Positions 1 to 4,166 of a DNA stretch of 20,469 nucleotides are shown piece by piece. Below the pieces are notes generated by a model. It was not told the origin of the DNA. It saw only the letters and a list, made by a program, of their open reading frames with translations, and did not search any database. Both the position numbers and the translations under genes were made by a program. This stretch comes from a virus. The stretch's first letter is position 1; each line of letters starts with the position of its first letter. The DNA lies in IMG/VR virus record IMGVR_UViG_3300007734_000440, positions 1-20,469 of that record, one strand, 5' to 3'.

Positions 1-250
1 CCCAGACGCCTACGACTTTGGAATATCTTGTCTCGATCCAAATTTTAGGGCCACCACAAGTTATAACTATTTCAGCCCCCAGAAGTTCGCCTCTTGAATT
101 GTAGATATAGTTAATATCCAAAACGCTCTCAATAAATGAGTTTATCGCCTCATCTTGGCTCACCGAATAATATTCGGCTAACTTATCAACACTAGAGAGT
201 GCGTCCGCTAATCTTAAGTCGCTGTTTAAAAGTTGTTCTTCGCTGTTCAT
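1..250 (-). CDS. Hypothetical phage protein, 3' end cut by window edge
   Basis: This leftward reading frame stays open from an ATG at 250-248 to the window edge, giving 83 visible residues. The start is well supported: AGGAG lies just upstream (251-260 read on the minus strand is AGGAGATAAA). The N-terminal half is acidic and probably helical. The visible C-terminal part has a short beta-rich stretch around ITCGGPKIWIETR, followed by a VVGVWG-like end. Small phage proteins with a 'CGGP' strand are familiar to me, but I cannot name the family or a function. It lies downstream of the acidic protein gene at 378-722 and is separated from it by a hairpin that looks like a leftward terminator, so it may be expressed partly by read-through. 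Its full length is unknown because the gene is cut. Confidence 0.75.
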   Translation of the reverse strand, partial: MNSEEQLLNSDLRLADALSSVDKLAEYYSVSQDEAINSFIESVLDINYIYNSRGELLGAEIVITCGGPKIWIETRYSKVVGVW

Positions 251-282
251 TTTATCTCCTGTGCTCGTTTGAGCAAAATTGA

Positions 283-305
283 GGGGGCTTTGAAAGGTAG
301 CCCCC
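283..305 (-). terminator. Stem-loop between two leftward genes, terminator-like
   Basis: GGGGGCT (283-289) and AGCCCCC (299-305) form a perfect 7-bp stem with a 9-base loop. Read leftward, the stem is followed by TCAATTTT, a modest U-rich tail. It lies after the acidic protein gene (and a tiny possible reading frame) and before the partial gene at the left edge. It could be a partial terminator that lowers expression of the downstream gene. Read rightward, no gene ends here, so the leftward reading is preferred. Confidence 0.5.
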
Positions 306-306
306 C

Positions 307-375
307 TTAAACCTGGTTTTTACAACTGCTCCCGTCCACCTGAAAACCCATTTTAGATAAGGTTTCGTTAAACAT
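307..375 (-). CDS. Possible 22-residue peptide (micro-ORF)
   Basis: A leftward ATG at 375-373 lies two bases after the stop codon of the acidic protein gene and opens a frame of 22 codons ending in TAA at 309-307, just before the hairpin at 283-305. The first twelve bases (ATGTTTAACGAA, coding MFNE) are identical to a stretch inside the start of the upstream gene at 704-693. There is no clear Shine-Dalgarno at good spacing, so translation would depend on coupling to the upstream gene. It may equally be untranslated spacer. Confidence is low. Confidence 0.2.
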   Translation of the reverse strand: MFNETLSKMGFQVDGSSCKNQV

Positions 376-377
376 TA

Positions 378-722
378 CTACTTACCGCCTTCCAAGTAAT
401 GAACGCATAATTCGATTGACTGAAAGATTTCTGTGAGTGTTTCATCTGAATCCAAAATTGGATCCCAGTCCCAACTGGTGACAATCTGACAAGCATTTTC
501 AGGGTGTTCAAAGTCCATACCAAAGTTGAGATTAACGAGAAGTCCCCCCTCAAAGGAGTCTGGAATTCTGCCTCCGTATAATTCGGTTGCGGTGAAGATA
601 AAATCTCCACATTCTCTCGTAAGCCAGTAATAATCTTCGTACGACTTTTCAGTTGTTAAGGAGAAGTCCTCATCACAAGCACCCCAAACATCTTCGTTAA
701 ACATAGCCCTAAAGTTATTCAT
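378..722 (-). CDS. Very acidic 114-aa phage protein of unknown function
   Basis: The start ATG at 722-720 has a strong leftward ribosome site (AAGGAGAA, about 7 bases upstream). I count roughly 24 Asp/Glu against 5 Lys/Arg, so the protein carries a net charge near -19 over 114 residues. It is also rich in Trp, Tyr and Phe. I see no signal peptide, membrane segment or catalytic motif. Small, highly acidic, early-region phage proteins are often DNA mimics or inhibitors of host enzymes (T7 Ocr is the classic case). That role is a guess from charge and size only. The gene is the first well-supported one in a leftward unit, read from a promoter-like region at 758-845. Confidence 0.8.
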   Translation of the reverse strand: MNNFRAMFNEDVWGACDEDFSLTTEKSYEDYYWLTRECGDFIFTATELYGGRIPDSFEGGLLVNLNFGMDFEHPENACQIVTSWDWDPILDSDETLTEIFQSIELCVHYLEGGK

Positions 723-909
723 ATTTTATTCTCCTTGGAGGGTAATTCCTCAAGCACAGATTACTATGCACCTTCAGGGTGTCAAGAGATATTTTCATAA
801 TTCTTTTAAGGTCAAGAGTCTCTTGAGTTTCTCTTAATAAGAGAAGAGGGGAATAGGATAGTAGAGAACAGATGGTAACCAGGAGAGTAACTAACCCCCT
901 TTCCTTCAT
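715..909 (-). CDS. Doubtful small hydrophobic protein upstream of the acidic protein
   Basis: A leftward frame of 64 codons runs from ATG at 909-907 to a stop at 715-717, overlapping the acidic gene's start by 8 bases. GAGGGG lies about 7 bases upstream of the ATG. The N-terminal part (residues 5-24, with GLVTLLVTICSLL) could form one membrane helix. Against it being a gene, the same DNA contains two adjacent perfect palindromes and two TTGAC(A/C) elements and is strongly pyrimidine-skewed, which fits a regulatory region better. Listed so that it is not overlooked. Confidence 0.2.
   Translation of the reverse strand: MKERGLVTLLVTICSLLSYSPLLLLRETQETLDLKRIMKISLDTLKVHSNLCLRNYPPRRIKYE
758..785 (-). 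promoter_or_regulatory. Candidate leftward sigma-70-type promoter
   Basis: Read leftward, TTGACA (785-780) is followed after 16 bases by TAATCT (763-758). The -35 is perfect and the -10 is weak (3 of 6 matches). It would start transcription about 30 bases before the acidic gene's ATG. A second leftward TTGACC lies farther upstream, within the adjacent palindromic region. Confidence 0.4.
812..845. promoter_or_regulatory. Two adjacent palindromes, possible operators
   Basis: TCAAGAG-T-CTCTTGA (812-826) is a perfect 15-base inverted repeat with a single central base. Immediately after it, TTCTCTT-AAT-AAGAGAA (829-845) is a second perfect inverted repeat. They lie just upstream of the leftward promoter candidate and share the element CTCTT/AAGAG. 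Paired dyads next to a promoter suggest binding sites for a dimeric regulator. Either could instead form an RNA hairpin. Confidence 0.45.
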
Positions 910-984
910 CTCCCTTCCCCTCACCAATTAAAACTATAAACCCTTGACCTTAGTTAAGCTGAATGTCTCCAGATAGTTAGGTGT

Positions 985-1073
985 GGTTATCCTTATGTAT
1001 ATACGTAGGTTATAACGTATGTATATGCTGGTAATAGTAGGGTTATGCGTATGTAATGCGTAGGTAATGCCTG
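985..1073. repeat. Tandem ~11-bp repeat array (iteron-like)
   Basis: From 1030 four adjacent 11-mers line up: GGTAATAGTAG (1030), GGTTATGCGTA (1041), TGTAATGCGTA (1052) and GGTAATGCCTG (1063). Upstream, weaker units keep nearly the same register: GGTTATCCTTA (985), GTATATACGTA (997), GGTTATAACGT (1008) and ATGTATATGCT (1019). The rough consensus is GGT(A/T)ATGCGTA. One unit is close to one turn of B-DNA, so a protein could bind each unit on the same face of the helix. Such arrays are typical of replication initiator sites, partition sites or cooperative regulator sites. No convincing reading frame crosses it. Confidence 0.6.
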
Positions 1074-1154
1074 AGCAATTCAATGTTAGCCTAGGGGGGG
1101 GTATGGGGACTGCTCAGGTGATGGTGTAAATATATACCCCTCCACCTCTTTTTT
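1068..1154 (+). terminator. GC-rich pseudoknot or terminator-like element
   Basis: Two perfect long pairings interlock. CCTGAGCA (1070-1077) pairs with TGCTCAGG (1111-1118). Also, 1095-1105 (a G-run ending GGTATG) pairs with 1133-1143 (TATACCCCTCC) over 11 bp, including two G-U pairs that exist only in a rightward transcript. The second stem is followed by six Ts at 1149-1154, as in a rightward rho-independent terminator. The two stems cannot both form as simple hairpins. They either make an H-type pseudoknot or act as alternative states (terminator versus antiterminator). Confidence 0.45.
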
Positions 1155-1177
1155 ACAGCCCTTTTTCAAATCCCTTA

Positions 1178-1206
1178 TTGACACTAAGTATTGCAATCAT
1201 TACACT
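1178..1206 (+). promoter_or_regulatory. Strong rightward sigma-70-type promoter candidate
   Basis: TTGACA (1178-1183), a 17-base spacer and TACACT (1201-1206) match the bacterial housekeeping consensus with a perfect -35 and ideal spacing. Transcription would begin near 1213. No credible gene follows for more than 500 bases, but the downstream sequence is densely self-complementary. The promoter is therefore best explained as that of a non-coding RNA, with possible read-through into the late operon. Confidence 0.6.
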
Positions 1207-1212
1207 TAGGAT

Positions 1213-1682
1213 ATATTTAGCGTCAATCGCCTTAACACCTTGAGCAAGAGTTACAATCTCGCCTTCTTTCAGGCAAGATGTTTAACACCTTTTCGCAAAG
1301 AGTTAATGGTTACCCAACTAAAACGGCCTCTGGTTGCTCGGTGGGCCTCATTGGTATCTCATACAACGCTGGACTTATAAACTTAACCATTAGCTTATAA
1401 GTTTGTGGTTAATAAAAACCTTTCTATCTTCAGATTTATCGAATATCTCGTCTTGGCAGACTTACCCTTATACTGCTCGTGGAGTCGTAACTCCTTCTCG
1501 GCAATCTTTACAAACGGGGTATGCCCCTAGCCTTTCGACCCTGTAAAGCGAAGACCCCAAGAGTAGCGACCGTAGTCGGATATGTCTACCCTCAGCATCC
1601 CAAGTAATCTTTTCAGAACGAAGCCTATTTGGTACTTGGTGGAATTCTGTTAAAAAAACCAGACCCAAATTCAGCATACCAC
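1213..1682 (+). ncRNA. Candidate large structured non-coding RNA
   Basis: No convincing ORF lies here, but perfect stems are packed along the whole stretch: TAAC-AC-CTT/AAG-A-GTTA (1233-1253), ATCT-C-GCCT/AGGC-A-AGAT (1256-1279), TTAAC-AC-CTTT/AAAG-A-GTTAA (1282-1306), GTCT/AGAC (1450-1461), GGAGT/ACTCC (1481-1494), CTTTACA/TGTAAAG (1506-1548) enclosing GGGG/CCCC (1516-1527), GTAG+CGAC/GTCG+CTAC (1563-1589), and CCAAGTA/TACTTGG (1600-1639). ACTTATAA/TTATAAGT (1373-1402) interlocks with TTAACCA/TGGTTAA (1383-1412) as a pseudoknot. A 12-bp long-range pairing joins 1301-1312 to 1384-1395. Extra G-U pairs favour the rightward strand. Size, intricacy and phage setting recall the GOLLD and ROOL RNA classes of phages, but I cannot confirm membership. 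The 3' end is uncertain. No tRNA or tmRNA signature was seen. Confidence 0.5.
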
Positions 1683-1714
1683 AAAATTTTCAGGAAAAAA
1701 AACGAAAATAAGAC

Positions 1715-1742
1715 TTGACACAAGGTAAAATAGGGGTAAACC
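1715..1742 (+). promoter_or_regulatory. Candidate promoter of the late operon
   Basis: TTGACA (1715-1720) is followed after 16 bases by TAAACC (1737-1742). The -35 is perfect and the -10 is poor. It lies about 30 bases upstream of the first rightward gene (ATG 1771), whose ribosome site is AAGGGGG. A weak -10 can indicate that an activator or a phage factor is needed. Alternatively the operon is read from 1178 through the RNA region. Confidence 0.4.
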
Positions 1743-1770
1743 TAGTGATGTTAATACTTAAGGGGGTTTA

Positions 1771-1956
1771 ATGATTAAAATCTTTTTTTCCGAGGAGGCT
1801 TATCAAAAGGCCATTGATGAAAGGGTGATGTTTTTAACAGAACACATCGGTCGTTTGAATAAGACCATTGATGACTTGGTAGAGCAAGTGACCCTATCAA
1901 AGCACAAAAAGGTCAATAACTTCATCAAAAACAAGGCTAATAAAAAGAAGAAATAA
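1771..1956 (+). CDS. Small 61-aa helical protein with basic tail
   Basis: The ATG follows AAGGGGG by a few bases and the frame ends in a TAATG overlap with the peptidase gene, so the two are probably translationally coupled. The protein looks almost entirely helical (a likely coiled coil at about residues 9-45) and ends in a Lys-rich tail (NKANKKKK). I do not recognise the family. Being the first gene of the operon and coupled to the predicted peptidase, it could be a partner or adaptor of that enzyme, or an independent nucleic-acid binding peptide. Neither idea has direct evidence. Confidence 0.75.
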   Translation: MIKIFFSEEAYQKAIDERVMFLTEHIGRLNKTIDDLVEQVTLSKHKKVNNFIKNKANKKKK

Positions 1957-2507
1957 TGACCGCTATTGTGGCTTACAAAGATGCTGAGTTTATTTACTAC
2001 GGGTCGGATTCCAGAGTCTCTTTTGATAATGGGTCGGTTTATGATACCTGTAATAAGTGGCGGGTGATGGCAGGTCGTTCGTCCAAGTTCCCTATTATTG
2101 TAGGGTGTGCAGGTTCGGCTAGGCTGGATAACCTGATAGTGTCAAGTGCTAAAAATTTCGAGGCGGCTGAGACACCTTTTGAGGTGGCTGACTTGATTAA
2201 GAAAGCCATTTCACTAGACGGATGGAAAGAAGAAAAGGATGAGGGAGGCGAACCGCCTTCTTATTCGGTTGATGTGTTAATTATCTTTGAAAAGAACCTT
2301 TATCGCATTGGTTCAGATTTATCGGTAACGGAGATACAAGACTTTCAGTTTGTAGCCATAGGCAGTGGCGAACCTTATTGTTTAGGGGCGGCTTACGGAA
2401 GTAAAAGTAAGAAACCTAAAGAAATGATTAGAACGGCTTTATCCGCAGCAATTAAGTTTGATCCTCACTGCGGAGGCAAGATGTTTATAGGAGCCATTGA
2501 AAAATGA
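1956..2507 (+). CDS. Proteasome/HslV-type threonine peptidase (Ntn-hydrolase)
   Basis: After removal of Met the protein starts with Thr. Numbering that as Thr1, Asp falls at 17 (GSDSRVS) and Lys at 33 (NKWRV). These are exactly the positions of the nucleophile, Asp and Lys that define active beta-type proteasome subunits and HslV. Further family features are a first strand TAIVAYK, IIVGCAGSA (like the AGFAG of HslV), VAIGSGEPY (the HslV-type IGSG turn, Ser136), and DPHCGG near the C terminus, aligning with the DxxSGG motif but with Cys for Ser. At 183 aa it is the size of HslV. No propeptide is seen, since the Thr follows the initiator Met directly. No unfoldase (HslU, ClpX) is present in the window. 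It could mature virion proteins, degrade host factors, or have lost the ring assembly. The fold is fairly certain; the role is unknown. Confidence 0.8.
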   Translation: MTAIVAYKDAEFIYYGSDSRVSFDNGSVYDTCNKWRVMAGRSSKFPIIVGCAGSARLDNLIVSSAKNFEAAETPFEVADLIKKAISLDGWKEEKDEGGEPPSYSVDVLIIFEKNLYRIGSDLSVTEIQDFQFVAIGSGEPYCLGAAYGSKSKKPKEMIRTALSAAIKFDPHCGGKMFIGAIEK

Positions 2508-2695
2508 GTTTTAAAGCCCCTACCATCCCCTGTAAGCACTGCGACAAGGTTTTATCGCTGACGGAGTATTCGGCCTCGCTATTGGCTTTAAGGGGGCCTT
2601 ATCACGCTACTTATCTTTATCGCTGTGAATGTACCCCTAGTGAAGTTCAAGTTTTACCCATTGATCGTTACCCCCAAATAGGAAAGGCTTTTTGA
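2504..2695 (+). CDS. Small zinc-ribbon-like protein
   Basis: This 63-residue protein starts at an ATG that overlaps the peptidase stop codon (ATGA) and ends in a TGATG overlap with the next gene. It has CKHC at residues 10-13 and CEC at 41-43, a pair of cysteine knuckles that could hold one zinc ion. The middle is hydrophobic, with SLLALRGPYHATYLY. Small zinc-ribbon proteins of this type are common in phage operons as nucleic-acid or protein adaptors. I cannot assign a specific family. Confidence 0.7.
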   Translation: MSFKAPTIPCKHCDKVLSLTEYSASLLALRGPYHATYLYRCECTPSEVQVLPIDRYPQIGKAF

Positions 2696-3240
2696 TGTCC
2701 CAGTTACCTGTACCCAAATTAACCTACAAGCACTCGATGAAAGACAACCGAGATGTGATTACTGTCTTTGATAGTTCAGGAAAGACTTTTGTCTCATTTG
2801 ACGATATCTCTTTAGACCGAGCGATACTGGGAGCTTCCGAATATATTAGATTGAAGATTGAAGATTTATTAAGAATAGCCACCCCGCCTTATTTGAGAGA
2901 GCTGCTTAAGCCCTGTGAGAAGAAAGGCGATGGAAGATTGCCAATTGATAAAGCCCAGTGGAAAGAAATTACACTTTCAGATTGGACACACGGCCATTTG
3001 GGTGTGATTACCCAAGCCGAACTAGGAAGAATCAGGGGCGTGTCAAGACAAGCCATCAATCAATCCGTTAATCGAGGCGATATTGAAATCTTTGTTTGGC
3101 GAGACGAGAAGTATGTGCCATTCGACACGGTGATGGTTCACCCCAAGGTCATTGAAACAATTGGCAATCCGATGGTTTTATACTATGCCGTTCAGAAAGA
3201 TAAAAAGAAACCCCGAAGACGATACAAGGAGTCATCTTGA
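2695..3240 (+). CDS. Helix-turn-helix DNA-binding protein
   Basis: I chose ATG at 2695, which forms TGATG with the preceding stop and has AGGAAAGG at good spacing; a TTG one codon earlier is possible. Of 181 residues, about 104-130 form a helix-turn-helix: VITQAELGRIRGVSR then QAINQSVNRGDIEI, with the 'SRQAINQSVNRG' recognition helix typical of site-specific binders. The C terminus is strongly basic (KKKPRRRYKESS). The N-terminal ~95 residues contain no motif I recognise. It is the only clear sequence-specific DNA-binder in the operon, so it may regulate late genes or bind the 985-1073 repeats. That link is a guess from proximity. Confidence 0.75.
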   Translation: MSQLPVPKLTYKHSMKDNRDVITVFDSSGKTFVSFDDISLDRAILGASEYIRLKIEDLLRIATPPYLRELLKPCEKKGDGRLPIDKAQWKEITLSDWTHGHLGVITQAELGRIRGVSRQAINQSVNRGDIEIFVWRDEKYVPFDTVMVHPKVIETIGNPMVLYYAVQKDKKKPRRRYKESS

Positions 3241-3491
3241 AAAAGGGAATGTTAGATACTTTAGCAAATGTTGCTGCAAATCTTGAAAGTTTTGACGGAG
3301 TTTATGTCATTACGATTCAGAAGGGCGTAGACCAAAACGATGATGATATTGGTTTTGCTGCCAGTGGTAATACGCTTTCCTATTTAGAGTCTATTGGGCT
3401 ATCAACTTTGTTCGCAAGGTTTATTGAAGCCGATGCTGCTTTAAGACAAGCCGAACAAAGAGAGGATGATGAAGATGATGAAGATGAATAA
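3237..3491 (+). CDS. Small protein with poly-acidic C-terminal tail, TTG start
   Basis: TTG at 3237 is the best start: AAGGAG (3226-3231) lies five bases upstream, and the codon overlaps the previous stop (TTGA). The only early ATG (3249) has its purine tract too close. The 84-residue protein has a helical N-terminal half (TLANVAANLESF), a strand-like VYVITIQKG, and ends in a nearly pure Asp/Glu tail. That tail is encoded by a GATGATGAA-type repeat which also carries the start codons of the next gene. The function is unknown. Confidence 0.7.
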   Translation: MKKGMLDTLANVAANLESFDGVYVITIQKGVDQNDDDIGFAASGNTLSYLESIGLSTLFARFIEADAALRQAEQREDDEDDEDE

Positions 3492-3717
3492 CTGGGCCAA
3501 GTTAGACCGAGAAGCCCTTAGCGGCATTATTGAATATTTAGATTATGCTGAAAAAGTATTTCCAGACGGTACAACCGAAATGGATGTTGATGAGATTAGA
3601 GATTTGCTCACGGCTTATACGCATTTAATTATTTGTTGTAAAACACTTTTGCTAAATGCCGATCCTGCCTATCGTGAGCAAGTAGAAAAGGATCTTCTTT
3701 TTAAAGGAAAAAAATGA
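3475..3717 (+). CDS. Small hypothetical protein, start ambiguous
   Basis: Five in-frame ATGs (3466, 3469, 3475, 3478, 3484) are crowded together within the repeat that codes the upstream gene's acidic tail. ATG 3475 lies nine bases after AGAGG and is my choice, though any of them is possible. The protein of about 80 residues begins MMKMNNWAKLDREALS and appears helical. It has a Cys pair in LIICCKTLL, and its basic C-terminal FKGKK ends in an ATGA overlap with the next gene. I recognise no family. Confidence 0.65.
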   Translation: MMKMNNWAKLDREALSGIIEYLDYAEKVFPDGTTEMDVDEIRDLLTAYTHLIICCKTLLLNADPAYREQVEKDLLFKGKK

Positions 3718-4166
3718 GTCAGCCACAAAGCACAGAAGTTTGGCAAGAAGAAAAGCCCAAGGGTGGTTTTGGCGTTGCGATGACCCCTGAGCAGTTTGAG
3801 GCTTTGGCTTTTAAAATGAATTTTATATCTGAAGAAACCGCAAGGAGAGAAAAGGCTGTTGCCGATTCTTTGCAAGATTTAAAAAAGATCGAGGCTGTTA
3901 GAACTTATGCTTCTTTTGTTAAAGACATTACAACGAGTATCCAAACGCTAAGTACGCTACCCAATACAGAATTAGTAAGAGAAGAATTATTAAAATCATT
4001 ACACAAAGTCAATGAGAATTTTACCCCCAGTAAGGAGCTACATTTTGAGGAAGAACTACAACTTCAAACTCTCTCCAGAGCAGTCGAAGCGAATCAAGCG
4101 AATGGTGTTCTATATGAACTTCACCCGCAATCCCAAGAAGAAGAAGGAAATGAGACAAAAAGTTAA
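3714..4166 (+). CDS. Hypothetical 150-aa protein before the small terminase
   Basis: The start ATG overlaps the previous stop (ATGA) and has AAAGGA upstream. The protein is hydrophilic and mostly helical, beginning with a disordered MSQPQSTEVWQEEKPK stretch followed by a MTPEQFEALAFKM helix. Its last ~50 codons (4012-4166) overlap an open frame that continues into the small terminase, and both frames read like plausible protein there. Either the terminase begins near 4150 and this gene is complete, or the true product ends earlier through a frame change. No function can be assigned. Its position suggests a packaging accessory protein. Confidence 0.65.
   Translation: MSQPQSTEVWQEEKPKGGFGVAMTPEQFEALAFKMNFISEETARREKAVADSLQDLKKIEAVRTYASFVKDITTSIQTLSTLPNTELVREELLKSLHKVNENFTPSKELHFEEELQLQTLSRAVEANQANGVLYELHPQSQEEEGNETKS

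Noticed and set aside
1094-1108. G-quadruplex in the G8-TAT-G4 stretch
   Set aside because: Only one long and one short G-run lie close together, and the run is perfectly complementary to a nearby C-rich segment, so duplex pairing is more likely.
1468-1677. Leftward 69-codon open frame within the structured region
   Set aside because: No ribosome site and low-complexity codon content. The same bases hold several perfect stems and the good promoter reads the other way, so an RNA explains them better.
1207-1682. tRNA or tmRNA gene
   Set aside because: I found no T-arm GTTCGA-type motif paired with an acceptor stem, no CCA-type end and no tag-peptide frame, although a pseudoknot is present.
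1956-2507. Catalytically dead proteasome-like protein
   Set aside because: Thr1, Asp17 and Lys33 are all present at the right spacing. Only the Ser of the DxxSGG motif is replaced (by Cys), so loss of activity is not implied by the sequence.
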